Assembly (NCBI RefSeq): GCF_026126425.1
Contig: NZ_JAFMPW010000012.1
Location: 18,991-82,990 of the forward strand
DNA length: 64,000 bases
Source of the DNA: Muriicola sp. Z0-33
Lineage (GTDB): Bacteria > Bacteroidota > Bacteroidia > Flavobacteriales > Flavobacteriaceae
Direction of reading: 5' to 3'
Shown here: piece after piece, positions 16,896 to 26,042 of the stretch
How positions within the stretch are numbered: the stretch's first letter is position 1
How the letters are laid out: the number at the start of each line of letters is the position of its first letter
Program-made: the position numbers and the translations under genes
Notes under the pieces: generated by a model
Told to the model about the DNA's origin: nothing
What the model saw: the letters and a program-made list of their open reading frames with translations, nothing else
Database searches by the model: none

Positions 16896-18059
16896 CTATT
16901 TACTGGCGAATAGTTTTACATCATCTTCAGAGACTTCCGCATTACCAAGAATAATGAGTCTTTCAACTACATTGCGCAACTCCCTGATATTTCCTGTCCA
17001 GTCATAGCTTTTTAACAAAGTGATGGCCTTTTTCGAAAATTTCTTCTGAACCGTTCCTTGTTCGGCCGCTATTTTTTTGGCAAAGTGTTCTATAAGGATA
17101 GGGATATCGTCTCTTCTGTCATTTAATGCAGGAACTTTGATCAGTATTACAGCCAGACGGTGATACAAATCTTCTCTGAATCTTCCCTCGGCAATCTCCT
17201 TGCTTAAATCTTTATTGGTGGCAGCTACCACCCTGACATCCACTTTTATGTCTTTATCAGTACCTACACGCGAAATTTTATTTTCCTGAAGGGCTCTTAA
17301 TACTTTGGCCTGGGCCGAAAGGCTCATATCTCCAATCTCATCCAGAAATATAGTCCCCTTATTAGCGGCTTCAAACTTACCAGCCCTGTCGCGAACCGCC
17401 GAAGTAAATGCCCCTTTAACATGTCCGAAAAGCTCACTTTCTATGAGTTCGGAAGGAATTGCAGCACAATTTACCTCTATAAACGGCCCACTGCTGCGTT
17501 CGCTTTTTTGATGAATCCAATGCGCCACCAACTCTTTTCCAGTACCATTAGAACCAGTAATGAGTACTCTGGCATCAGTTGGCGCTACTTTGTCAATTAT
17601 ATCCTTAATATCGCCAATGGCCTTGCTTTCACCTACCATTTCATAATTCTTACTCACCTTCTTCTTAAGAATGGTATTCTCAACAACCAGCTCCTTGCGG
17701 TCCAAAGCATTACGTACGGTGGTAAGCAGCCTGTTCAGGTCTGGCGGTTTGGAAATATAGTCAAAAGCACCAAGCCTCATAGTGTTTACTGCGGTATCCA
17801 GATCTCCATGACCGGAGATCATTATAAAAGGAATTTCCGGTTTTAATTTTCGAGCGGCCTGGAGCACTTCAACTCCATCCATTTTTGGCATCTTAATATC
17901 ACAAAGCGCAAGATCATAGTCGTTCTTTTTAATCATGTCCAGTCCCCTACTCCCGTCTTCGGCTTCTTCTACTACATAGGTATCATTTTCTTCACTAAGG
18001 ATCTTAACCAAAACCCTTCTGATAGCGGATTCATCTTCAATTACTAAAATTTTAGACAT
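16896..18059 (-). CDS. NtrC-like response regulator lacking the C-terminal DNA-binding domain
   Basis: From ATG 18059 ([11 protein letters not shown]) the protein has 387 residues: a receiver domain (about 1-120, phospho-acceptor in [13 protein letters not shown]) and a sigma-54 AAA+ domain (about 145-380) with [15 protein letters not shown] and the R-finger region. It ends 13 residues after [10 protein letters not shown], so the Fis-type helix-turn-helix expected in NtrC proteins is absent. The sigma-54 contact loop GAFTGA reads GAFTSA (about 214-219). It is the last gene of a tight five-gene operon. It may act on RpoN from solution, or may be a phospho-switch; no sensor kinase is encoded next to it. 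Confidence 0.88.
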   Translation of the reverse strand: MSKILVIEDESAIRRVLVKILSEENDTYVVEEAEDGSRGLDMIKKNDYDLALCDIKMPKMDGVEVLQAARKLKPEIPFIMISGHGDLDTAVNTMRLGAFDYISKPPDLNRLLTTVRNALDRKELVVENTILKKKVSKNYEMVGESKAIGDIKDIIDKVAPTDARVLITGSNGTGKELVAHWIHQKSERSSGPFIEVNCAAIPSELIESELFGHVKGAFTSAVRDRAGKFEAANKGTIFLDEIGDMSLSAQAKVLRALQENKISRVGTDKDIKVDVRVVAATNKDLSKEIAEGRFREDLYHRLAVILIKVPALNDRRDDIPILIEHFAKKIAAEQGTVQKKFSKKAITLLKSYDWTGNIRELRNVVERLIILGNAEVSEDDVKLFASK

Positions 18060-18069
18060 ATGTTTCTCT

Positions 18070-18942
18070 TTAAAAAATTGCAATTTTAAAACCTGTTTTA
18101 AAGTACAGGCTACCTTCTTCGCTCAAGATAAAAACATTATTCCTTTTATCATCGCGTAATAATCCTTTTCGGCTCAGGGTAAATCCTGCAAGACCGTAAA
18201 ACGACATGCTCTTAGTTATGTTATATTGGTAACCAAAAGCGCCCACCAGTGCCGAAAGTGATATGGACGAACCTATTTCATCATCCGGTAATAAAATATC
18301 ATTTTGGGCATTTACAAAATACCCATCCAATAATAGTGCCGTTTGTAAAGTGTGCCTTTTATTTATGTGATATTTAAAATTCATTCTGGGGATACCCAGG
18401 GTATAAGACCAGTTGGGGTGAAACCTTTTATAATAGCTAATTAATGGAAGCGGTACCGGCAGCCCTGTTGTACTGTTATAGGTTAGTCCTAAGATCAGTC
18501 TAAACGGCTTTTCTATATCCTTTCTTTCTTTCCAGAGGGTAGCTGTGAGGTTTAACCTTAAATCGTCTATAGTAATACTCTCCACAAGATTTGAGGCTAT
18601 CCTTGGGCTTACAATTCCGACAAATCGCCAATTATCATTCCATTTGGTAATGTAACCCAGATTAAGGTCTATAATATGCAAGGTGTTTAATTCCTCTAGA
18701 TCAAATGGAAGTGCTGCAGAACTATCAAAATCTATTAGATTGTATTCCGCCCCTGTAACCAGATATTTATCTGTTTTTAGTTTAAATGGAATATTTACCA
18801 GAAAACGATAACGGGCGACATCTATATCGGTTGTGGTTTTAGGCAGTACCGTATACTCTGCCCGAAGTATATCTGTACTTTGGGAGAAGCAGAAGAAACC
18901 AAACAGAAGATTTATATAAAGAAAATGGGTCTTTTTCAACAT
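18070..18942 (-). CDS. DUF6268-type outer-membrane beta-barrel protein
   Basis: The 290-residue protein has a signal peptide ending in FCFSQS and then alternating amphipathic strands with aromatic ends, finishing YFKTGFKIAIF, the C-terminal pattern of outer-membrane barrels. The sequence fits the DUF6268 family of Bacteroidota; I am moderately sure of that label. It starts one base after the MscS stop and ends 10 bp before the NtrC-like start, so it is cotranscribed with both. Its function is unknown. Confidence 0.75.
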   Translation of the reverse strand: MLKKTHFLYINLLFGFFCFSQSTDILRAEYTVLPKTTTDIDVARYRFLVNIPFKLKTDKYLVTGAEYNLIDFDSSAALPFDLEELNTLHIIDLNLGYITKWNDNWRFVGIVSPRIASNLVESITIDDLRLNLTATLWKERKDIEKPFRLILGLTYNSTTGLPVPLPLISYYKRFHPNWSYTLGIPRMNFKYHINKRHTLQTALLLDGYFVNAQNDILLPDDEIGSSISLSALVGAFGYQYNITKSMSFYGLAGFTLSRKGLLRDDKRNNVFILSEEGSLYFKTGFKIAIF

Positions 18943-18943
18943 A

Positions 18944-19840
18944 TTACCCCTCCTGAACGTTTGGTGCAGTTATTATATTGCTATGTTTAATAGGTTGTGA
19001 TGCATATAAATGCACATCTCTCTGCGGAAAAGGAATAGTAACGTTGTTTTTACGGAATTCGGCATCTATCATATACCGAATATTGCTTTTTATTTTTGGG
19101 TCTAAAAAACTATCCGTTATATAAAAATGAACGGAAAACTGCAGTGCTGAATCCCCGAAATCATCGAAGAGAACAAAAGGTTTCGGGCTTTTTAAAACAC
19201 CATCATGACTGTCAACACATTGCATCAGAATATCTGTAACCAAATGTACATCACTGCCATAGGCCACTCCTACTCTAATGGCCTCTCTTGTGGTATTATG
19301 ATTCTGTGTATAGTTATAAATAGAATCTGTCAGGAATATGTGGTTTGGAATTACAATCACCTTGTCATCTCTAGTAATTGCCCTGGTGGTTCTTAATCTT
19401 ATTTCAAATACCCGTCCTACCTTATTATCTACTTCTATAATATCCCCTACATGCAACGACTGATCCATGATCATCATTATCCCCGAGATGATATCCTGGA
19501 ATAAATACTGCAGGGCAAAACCGATACCAACAAACAAGGCTGCCGAGGCAGTGAGTAAAACGGTTAAATTTACTCCCGAGGAATGTAAAACTGTTATAAC
19601 AATTAATATATATAACAGGTATTTAAAAAAGCCAAAAATACTTACGAATTTATTCTTGTCTTCCACCGGTAATTTGGCAGTTACCAGTTTATGGATCAAC
19701 TTTAACAGGTAAGTAGTTACAATTAATGCAACTATCACTGCTAACAGGGTGCCTACAGTAATATCTATATTTTCACTATCAAAAATGTTATAAGACAAAA
19801 ACTTCTTAATGGAGCTAAGGATATTCTGTAATTTTTCCAT
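18944..19840 (-). CDS. MscS-family mechanosensitive ion channel
   Basis: The 298-residue protein has three or four N-terminal membrane helices, the pore helix (ASAALFVGIGFALQYLFQDIISGI), and a cytoplasmic beta domain with HVGDIIEVDNKVGRVFEI and RTTRAITRDDKVIVIPN. It should open under membrane tension to release solutes during osmotic downshock. It starts one base after the ABC permease stop and is followed one base later by the DUF6268 gene. Confidence 0.9.
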   Translation of the reverse strand: MEKLQNILSSIKKFLSYNIFDSENIDITVGTLLAVIVALIVTTYLLKLIHKLVTAKLPVEDKNKFVSIFGFFKYLLYILIVITVLHSSGVNLTVLLTASAALFVGIGFALQYLFQDIISGIMMIMDQSLHVGDIIEVDNKVGRVFEIRLRTTRAITRDDKVIVIPNHIFLTDSIYNYTQNHNTTREAIRVGVAYGSDVHLVTDILMQCVDSHDGVLKSPKPFVLFDDFGDSALQFSVHFYITDSFLDPKIKSNIRYMIDAEFRKNNVTIPFPQRDVHLYASQPIKHSNIITAPNVQEG

Positions 19841-19841
19841 A

Positions 19842-21179
19842 TTAATATTTTAGCCATTTAAACAATTCTCTGTAAGTGGGTTTTTTGCCGTACATCAATA
19901 TCCCAACTCGGTATATTTTGGCAGCGAGCCAGACAATTCCTATAAAGGTAATGATCAAAACAGCAATGGAGGTAAGTAATTGCCAAATGGGAACCCCTCC
20001 CTCGCCTATTCCGCCGGGAAGACGCATCAACATCACAATGGGGGAGGTTAGCGGGAATAAAGAGAACCCAACCGCTATAGGGCCATGTGGATTGCTAAAA
20101 ACAGAAAAGAAACCAACGTAAATGGCAAGCATTAAAGGTAGAATTATCGGAAAAATAAATTGCTGCGTATCTGTTTCATTATCAACAGCAGCACCAATGG
20201 CTGCGTAAATCGAGCTATAGATCAAATAACCCAGAAGAAAGTACACCACAAAAAAACTAATGAGCATCAGCCACGGTATTTTATAGAGTTCTTCTGCATA
20301 TAGCTGCATGGTATCCGTAGCAGCAGGAGTTGCCGTCATCTGTGCAACAGTATCAGAAGGTAGAGTAGCCGCCTCACTAAGCCCGGAGGGGTCTACCCCA
20401 AAACTGTATACCACTACTAGCAGCAGCAGTGAGGCAGAAATAATCCAAATTCCAAATTGCGTTATGCCCGCCAGGGAAGTGCCTATGATCTTTCCCAGCA
20501 TCAATTGAAAAGGCTTTACAGATGAAATAATTACTTCAATAATTCTGCTGGTCTTCTCTTCAATAACACTTCGCATTACAAAGCCGCCATATATAATTAT
20601 GAACATCATAATGAGGTAGCCAAAACTACCCCCGATGATTGCCTTTATTTCATTGAGTCCTTTGAGATTTTGCTCTCCTGCAAAGGTTGCGGTCTTAATT
20701 TCAAATTTATTGTCAATGGCCGCGTACTCTTCTGCGGTGACCCCAAGATCTATAAGCTTGCGTTGACGAAGGCGCTCCTGAAATATATCTTCTAATTTAT
20801 CTACAATCGCGGTACTGGGAGCTTCTTTAGTATAGAAAAAGGCGTTTCCGGCCACGCGTTCCAGCTCACTATTGTCAGGAATATGTAACAGCCCGTAAAA
20901 ACCTGAACTAAGGGTAGAATCTCTAGCTTCCTCGATAGATATACCTTTAAAATTGATATAGGCAGTGCTTTCCGTAGTTGCGAAATCTGTACTGAAATAA
21001 TCGCTTTGGTTCAATACGGCAATTATTCTTATTTCACTATCGTTGATCTTGGTCAGATAAGCTATGAGCACAATCATCCCTACCATAAGGATGGGACTCA
21101 AAAATGTCATAATGACAAACGATTTATTCCTGACCTTGGCCAGGTATTCTCGTTTTATGATAAGTCCTAATTTATTCAT
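19842..21179 (-). CDS. ABC-2 type permease (NatB-like)
   Basis: The 445-residue protein has an N-terminal helix, a large extracytoplasmic loop (about 45-190), and five or six helices in the C-terminal half with VIEEKTSRIIEVIISSVKPFQLMLGKIIG, the family signature. It pairs with the ATPase whose gene overlaps it by 8 bp. Together they resemble NatAB-type sodium or drug exporters; the substrate is not deducible. It is the second gene of a five-gene operon. Confidence 0.87.
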   Translation of the reverse strand: MNKLGLIIKREYLAKVRNKSFVIMTFLSPILMVGMIVLIAYLTKINDSEIRIIAVLNQSDYFSTDFATTESTAYINFKGISIEEARDSTLSSGFYGLLHIPDNSELERVAGNAFFYTKEAPSTAIVDKLEDIFQERLRQRKLIDLGVTAEEYAAIDNKFEIKTATFAGEQNLKGLNEIKAIIGGSFGYLIMMFIIIYGGFVMRSVIEEKTSRIIEVIISSVKPFQLMLGKIIGTSLAGITQFGIWIISASLLLLVVVYSFGVDPSGLSEAATLPSDTVAQMTATPAATDTMQLYAEELYKIPWLMLISFFVVYFLLGYLIYSSIYAAIGAAVDNETDTQQFIFPIILPLMLAIYVGFFSVFSNPHGPIAVGFSLFPLTSPIVMLMRLPGGIGEGGVPIWQLLTSIAVLIITFIGIVWLAAKIYRVGILMYGKKPTYRELFKWLKY

Positions 21180-22107
21180 CTGTACTTTTTGTTTGAACCG
21201 TTTGAATAAAAATATCGTTGGCCGATGGTATGGTCTCTATAAAACTGTGCACCTTGGCTTTCTCAGATACATAGGTCAGAAATTCCCTGGAATCCTCAGA
21301 TGGAAGCTGTACCAGAAAATCTATTTGTTGATCCATCCGATCCATAACCGCCTCCGTGACCAAAAACTTATCCGACAGCTCCGCGATAAAACGCTCCCTG
21401 CCCTCTACCTCTAACCCTACTTTATAAATATTGTTTTTGTATTGATTTTTAATGTCAGAAAGTTTCCCGTCAAGTATTTTCTCGGCATTGTGCAAAAGGG
21501 CAATATGCTCACATAGCTCTTCAACACTTTCCATACGATGGGTAGAAAATATGATAGAGGCGCCATCATTTTTAAGGTTGATTATCTCGTCTTTAATAAT
21601 ATTGGCATTAATAGGATCGAAACCGCTGAATGGCTCATCAAATATGAGCAGTTTTGGCTGATGTAATACAGTGACGATGAATTGGATCTTTTGGGCCATC
21701 CCCTTAGATAATTCCTGTACTTTCTTATTCCACCAATCTCCAATTTCTAATTTTTCGAACCAATATTTAAGCCTTTTTTTGGCTTCCACCTTACTCAGCC
21801 CTTTTAGCTGCGCCAGATAAAGTGCCTGTTCCCCAACCTTCATGCTTTTATAAAGCCCTCTTTCTTCAGGTAAGTATCCAATCATGGCGATATGATGAGG
21901 CTGTAAAAGTTCCCCATCAAAAAATACCTGTCCGTTGTCCGGATATGTAATTTGATTGATGATCCTGATAAGTGTGGTCTTTCCGGCTCCATTCGGACCT
22001 AAGAGCCCATAAATACTGTTTTTCGGGATTTCCAGGGATACCTTGTTAAGTGCAGTATGTTCCCCAAATTTTTTGGTTACCTCTTTTGCGACCAAAATAG
22101 TGTTCAT
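21172..22107 (-). CDS. ABC transporter ATP-binding protein (NatA-like)
   Basis: From ATG 22107 (MNTILVAKEVTKKFGEH) the protein has 311 residues; an in-frame extension to 22173 is unlikely because it adds 22 residues outside the domain. Walker A is GPNGAGKTT near 40, the signature is LSKGMAQKIQF near 134, Walker B is KLLIFDEPFSGFD, and the C-terminal ~80 residues form an accessory domain. It energises the permease whose gene it overlaps. It heads the operon that also contains MscS, DUF6268 and the NtrC-like regulator. Confidence 0.9.
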   Translation of the reverse strand: MNTILVAKEVTKKFGEHTALNKVSLEIPKNSIYGLLGPNGAGKTTLIRIINQITYPDNGQVFFDGELLQPHHIAMIGYLPEERGLYKSMKVGEQALYLAQLKGLSKVEAKKRLKYWFEKLEIGDWWNKKVQELSKGMAQKIQFIVTVLHQPKLLIFDEPFSGFDPINANIIKDEIINLKNDGASIIFSTHRMESVEELCEHIALLHNAEKILDGKLSDIKNQYKNNIYKVGLEVEGRERFIAELSDKFLVTEAVMDRMDQQIDFLVQLPSEDSREFLTYVSEKAKVHSFIETIPSANDIFIQTVQTKSTDE

Positions 22108-22471
22108 GCAGGCATTTTCGGCAAAGATATAGAAATGCCCCCATAAAATTTTGGGTATTTGTATTTTGTACACCAGAGAGGCATTTAATTCTTCTGCAGT
22201 AAATGAACATTAGGGCAATTAGCCGGAAAAGAATATGCTGTCTACATCGTTAAATCCATTCTCAAAAATCCCTTTCCGTTCATCGGGAATTACAAAAAAT
22301 ACTTCTTTAATTAAGGGTTGCACAAGCGTAGCATAACCCTATTAAAGCAAAACCCATCCTTAAAAAAGATTAAGGATGGGAAAAAAATTGCTATGAAAAA
22401 GAAAATTAATATTGGTTGCCCAATATTAAATCAAATATACGTTTTTTATTTAAAAGGCAAATTTTAATTCG
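22108..22471. other. Intergenic region with two hairpins downstream of dnaJ
   Basis: This stretch of 364 bp holds a perfect 10-bp inverted repeat (TTAATATTGG at 22406-22415 and CCAATATTAA at 22420-22429) and the terminator at 22353-22380. I see no convincing gene; a 24-codon frame at 22393 looks accidental. Confidence 0.5.
22353..22380 (-). terminator. Terminator of the grpE-dnaJ operon
   Basis: CCCATCCTTAA and TTAAGGATGGG are perfect 11-bp arms. On the minus strand the hairpin is followed by TTTTGCTTT. It lies about 90 bp past the dnaJ stop. Confidence 0.75.
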
Positions 22472-23587
22472 TTAAGAGAACATATCCTTAACCTTTTCAA
22501 AGAAGGATTTGTCAGATTTTTCCGGTTTTGGCTCAAAATTCTCATTATTATGCATTTTTTCAAAGAATTCTCGCTGTTCCTTATTCAATTCCTTCGGGGT
22601 CCAGACATTTACATGTACTAATAAATCGCCACTGCCATATCCATTAATACTGGAGATACCTTTGCCCCTTAAGCGTAATATTTTACCAGACTGTATTCCC
22701 GATTCCAATTTAATCCGGACTTTACCTGTTACCGCATCTATTTCTTTAGAGGTCCCCAGGACAGCTTCAGAAATACTGATATAGAGATCATAATGGAGGT
22801 TATCTCCTTCGCGTTTTAATGTAGGGTGTTCCAGCGTCTCAATAGCTACCAACAAATCACCGGAAACACCATTACCAGGAGCTTCATTTCCTTTTCCAGA
22901 AACTTTTAGCTGCATCCCTTCTTCTACGCCAGCCGGAATTTTTATTGCCACCGTCTCTTCGGCAACCTTTAATCCCTGCCCATCGGCATCTGAAGGACGT
23001 TTATCTATCATCTGGCCACTACCTCCGCAACTACTACAGGTAGCTGCTGTCTGCATTCTGCCCAGAATAGTATTTGTGATTTTGGTGACCTGTCCCTGCC
23101 CATTACAGGTGCTACAGGTTTTGTATGTTACCCCGTCTGCCTGAACTTTCCTTTTAACCTTGACTTTCTTTTCAACTCCATGGGCTACCTCTTCTAAAGT
23201 GAGTTGTACCCGAATCCTGAGGTTACTCCCCTTAACTCTTCGTTGGCCGCCACCTCCAAAACCACCAAAGCCACTAAAACCACCTCCAAAAGCACTGCCA
23301 AAAATATCTCCGAACTGACTAAATATGTCTTCCATATTCATACTTCCACCACCAAAGCCGCCACCTTCAAAGGCCGCATGCCCAAATTGGTCATAACGCG
23401 CTTTTTTATCAGGGTCGCTTAGCACTTCATAGGCCTCTGCCGCTTTTTTGAAAAGCTCTTCTGACTTACTGTCGCCTGGATTTTTATCCGGGTGATGCTC
23501 AATGGCCTTTTTGCGGTATGCCTTTTTTATTTCCGCTGCGGAGGCATTCTTGTCAATTCCTAATATTTCATAATAATCCTGCTTCAT
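22472..23587 (-). CDS. dnaJ: Chaperone DnaJ with reduced zinc-binding region
   Basis: The 371-residue co-chaperone has the J domain (1-70, HPD at 32-34), a Gly/Phe-rich linker (about 78-115), and the two beta-sandwich client domains. The zinc region holds only two CxxCxGxG repeats, CSTCNGQG near 157 and CSSCGGSG near 183, where classical DnaJ has four. These correspond to repeats 2 and 3, so one zinc centre is kept and the other lost; I believe this is a shared flavobacterial trait. It stimulates DnaK ATPase. It starts 9 bp after grpE. Confidence 0.95.
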   Translation of the reverse strand: MKQDYYEILGIDKNASAAEIKKAYRKKAIEHHPDKNPGDSKSEELFKKAAEAYEVLSDPDKKARYDQFGHAAFEGGGFGGGSMNMEDIFSQFGDIFGSAFGGGFSGFGGFGGGGQRRVKGSNLRIRVQLTLEEVAHGVEKKVKVKRKVQADGVTYKTCSTCNGQGQVTKITNTILGRMQTAATCSSCGGSGQMIDKRPSDADGQGLKVAEETVAIKIPAGVEEGMQLKVSGKGNEAPGNGVSGDLLVAIETLEHPTLKREGDNLHYDLYISISEAVLGTSKEIDAVTGKVRIKLESGIQSGKILRLRGKGISSINGYGSGDLLVHVNVWTPKELNKEQREFFEKMHNNENFEPKPEKSDKSFFEKVKDMFS

Positions 23588-23596
23588 CGCAATATT

Positions 23597-24166
23597 TTAA
23601 TTTCCTACAACCACCTTTGGGTGCCTGATGATCTTATCTCCCAGTTTAAAACCTTTCTCAACTACATCAATAATTTTCCCTTTGAGCTTTTTGTTAGGCG
23701 CGGGAATTTGGGTAATCGCATCGTGTACTTCGGCATCAAAAGTATCGCCAGCCTTAATTTTTATCTCTTCTAATCCTTTAGATTTCAGCGTCTCCTTTAA
23801 CTTATTTCTAATGAGTTCTACCCCCGTGTACATTTCCTTATCCTCTGATTTAGAAATCTCCAGCAGGGCACGGTCAAAATCGTCCATTACCGGTAAGAGA
23901 GAGACAATTACTTCCTGGCCAGCTGTTTTAAAGAGTTCCATCCTCTCTTTTGAGGTCCGTTTTTTAAAATTTTCGAACTCCGCAAAAAGTCTTAGAAATC
24001 TGTCCTTTTCTTTGGCAAGATCTTCTTTTAATTGCTCTTCTTCTGTAATCGTATTCATTTCCTCTCCATTATCATCAACTTCTGCTTCTTCCTGACTCAA
24101 ATCATTAGTATCAACTTGCTGATCTAAAATTTCATCTGCAGTGGATGCTTTATCTTTTTTACTCAT
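23597..24166 (-). CDS. grpE: Nucleotide exchange factor GrpE
   Basis: The 189-residue protein has an acidic disordered start, a long coiled coil (about 35-95, including RFLRLFAEFENFKKRTSKER), and a C-terminal beta domain with FDAEVHDAITQIP and VEKGFKLGDKIIRHPKVVVG. It releases ADP from DnaK. It forms an operon with dnaJ, 9 bp downstream. No CIRCE inverted repeat was seen upstream, so heat-shock control by HrcA is not indicated. Confidence 0.96.
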   Translation of the reverse strand: MSKKDKASTADEILDQQVDTNDLSQEEAEVDDNGEEMNTITEEEQLKEDLAKEKDRFLRLFAEFENFKKRTSKERMELFKTAGQEVIVSLLPVMDDFDRALLEISKSEDKEMYTGVELIRNKLKETLKSKGLEEIKIKAGDTFDAEVHDAITQIPAPNKKLKGKIIDVVEKGFKLGDKIIRHPKVVVGN

Positions 24167-24316
24167 TTAGTATCACTTTTTAAAACCTGGAATTAGGATG
24201 GCAAAAGTACTGCCAATTCTTTAGAAATGTCAAAATGTCACAAAAAAAGATCCCATCGGGGTTCGTAGGATCAATAATTAGGAACAATGAAGTGCAATAC
24301 CGCCTAAAAAAGGTTA

Positions 24317-25264
24317 TTAATTGATTAAAGGATCAATATTTTCCTGTTTCTCTTCTTTACCGTAGATATGCTGCAATGCACCATTTATGTTTTGGTAATC
24401 AAAGTCGAATCCGGCTTTTTCAATTTTCTTGCTACTCACGCGTTGACTGGCAAAGAGGAGATAAGACATTTCACCAAGAACTATTTTCAACAAGAATTTT
24501 GGCACATTCGGGAAAATCAGGGGTTTTTCAAGTACGGTAGCAATTTCCTTTACCAGCTTGGCATTGGTTACCGGATTTGGTGCTACCCCATTAAATGTTC
24601 CCTCAAGATTGTGTTCTATTACAAAGAGAAACATTCTGGCCAAATCATCGATATGTATCCAGGATTGCCATTGCATTCCCGATCCAATTGGAGCTCCTAT
24701 ATAATTGCGAATTGGTTTTGCCATTTGGGGCAATGCGCCTCCAAATTTGGAAAGTACTAACCCAACCCTGATTTGTGCCACATTAATGTTTAGTGCCTGG
24801 AACCTGCCTATTTCATTTTCCCAGGCTTCCACTACTTCACCCAGAAAACTATTATCAACTTCCATTTCCTTTTCGGTAAAGTAGTTTATAAGCGAATCTG
24901 GGTAACGACCAATAGCAGAGGCAGATACAAAAGTTGTTATTGTGCTCCTGTCTGTACTCTCCAAACCTTTATACAATGTTCTCAGGCTATTAATTCGGCT
25001 ATTTAGAATTACTTTTTTATTTGCCCTGGACCATCTTTTAGAAATACTGGCACCCGCCAGGTTAACAATTGCGCTAACGCCATTAAAGCAATCCCCATTT
25101 ATCTGACCTTCTTCAGGGTTCCAGTAAAACCCCTGCTGCCCTTTAATTGAGATAATTTTATTCTTGTTTGTAGTAAGGTAATTGACATCTATATTTCTGG
25201 ATCGGCACAACGCTGCTAATGCCGTACCCACCAATCCTGTTGCCCCGGTAATCAAGATCTTCAT
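24317..25264 (-). CDS. TIGR01777-type NAD(P)-dependent epimerase
   Basis: The 315-residue protein has the Rossmann motif GATGLVGTALA at residues 7-17, the conserved LAGASISKRWS near 75, and the family C-terminal region (VPKFLLKIVLGEMSYLLFASQRVSSKKIEKAGF). This is the SDR39U1/YfcH branch of atypical short-chain dehydrogenases. No substrate is established for bacterial members. It is apparently monocistronic. Confidence 0.88.
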   Translation of the reverse strand: MKILITGATGLVGTALAALCRSRNIDVNYLTTNKNKIISIKGQQGFYWNPEEGQINGDCFNGVSAIVNLAGASISKRWSRANKKVILNSRINSLRTLYKGLESTDRSTITTFVSASAIGRYPDSLINYFTEKEMEVDNSFLGEVVEAWENEIGRFQALNINVAQIRVGLVLSKFGGALPQMAKPIRNYIGAPIGSGMQWQSWIHIDDLARMFLFVIEHNLEGTFNGVAPNPVTNAKLVKEIATVLEKPLIFPNVPKFLLKIVLGEMSYLLFASQRVSSKKIEKAGFDFDYQNINGALQHIYGKEEKQENIDPLIN

Positions 25265-25379
25265 CGCTCATTTTTTGTAAAGATATTGGTTTTGAAGAGA
25301 GCCCGATACAGGTTTAATTTAGCTTTAACACTCTAAAGACCATTAAGCCCATCAGAGGTTTAAAGCACGCTTGTATAAA

Positions 25380-26042
25380 TCAGGGTTTAGTGGCCCTGAG
25401 CATCTCCCGTTTACCGGGAGGCCCCGGAAGTCTTTCTACTTCAAATCCTACTGCGAGCATAGCTCTGCGAACGCTACCCTTTGCCGCGTAGGTTACCAGT
25501 ACTCCCTGGGGACATAGGGCATTATACATCTTCTGAAATATTAATTCTGTCCACAATTCTGGCTGTACCCTTGCCCCAAAAGCGTCAAAATAAATGAGAT
25601 TAAACTTATCCTTGTCCTGTATCTCTCTAAAGTCTGTTTGCCTTTTTAAAAGACCAAAATAGTCTGAAATACTGCAGGGCTTCTCCCAGGGACAGCTGTG
25701 CATTTTATCAAATTGATGTTGTTGATCCTCAGCATGAAGTAACTTAGAATAATTCAGCTGCCCTAATTCCTCAGGCAATACGGGATAGGCTTCTATACCT
25801 ACATAATCTATATGAAGTTTTCTTTTCCGGGCTTCGAGCAAAGTAATAAAGGCATTTAAGCCGGTACCAAAACCCATTTCTAATATGGATAACTGCTTTT
25901 TATTAATTGCAGACAGTCCATGGTCTATAAAAACATGATAGGCTTCCTGAATAGCACCATGTTTAGAATGGTAATGCTCATCCCAATCTACTATATGAAT
26001 GGTGGTTGAACCGTCTTTTGTAGTAATGATTTCCCTTTTCAC
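25380..26042 (-). CDS. mnmD: tRNA 5-methylaminomethyl-2-thiouridine methyltransferase MnmD
   Basis: The 220-residue protein has the MnmD start EHYHSKHGAIQEAYHVFIDHGL and the SAM-binding motif ILEMGFGTGLNAFITLLEA near 50, followed by YFDAFGARVQPELW and CPQGVLVTYAAKGSVRRAM. It methylates nm5s2U34 in tRNA; the oxidase half (MnmC C-domain) is absent, as in stand-alone MnmD. Translation begins at GTG 26042, placed directly and in frame after the TAG stop of the DUF4920 gene. No later ATG fits the family. Confidence 0.88.
   Translation of the reverse strand: MKREIITTKDGSTTIHIVDWDEHYHSKHGAIQEAYHVFIDHGLSAINKKQLSILEMGFGTGLNAFITLLEARKRKLHIDYVGIEAYPVLPEELGQLNYSKLLHAEDQQHQFDKMHSCPWEKPCSISDYFGLLKRQTDFREIQDKDKFNLIYFDAFGARVQPELWTELIFQKMYNALCPQGVLVTYAAKGSVRRAMLAVGFEVERLPGPPGKREMLRATKP

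Noticed and set aside
18060..18083. Longer N-terminus of the NtrC-like regulator starting MQFFKEKH
   Set aside because: It would overlap the upstream gene and extends before the normal receiver-domain start [10 protein letters not shown].
22393..22467. 24-codon ORF between dnaJ and its terminator
   Set aside because: It runs antisense through the dnaJ 3' untranslated region and across a hairpin; likely chance.
24167..24316. CIRCE element upstream of grpE-dnaJ
   Set aside because: No TTAGCACTC-N9-GAGTGCTAA-like repeat is present.
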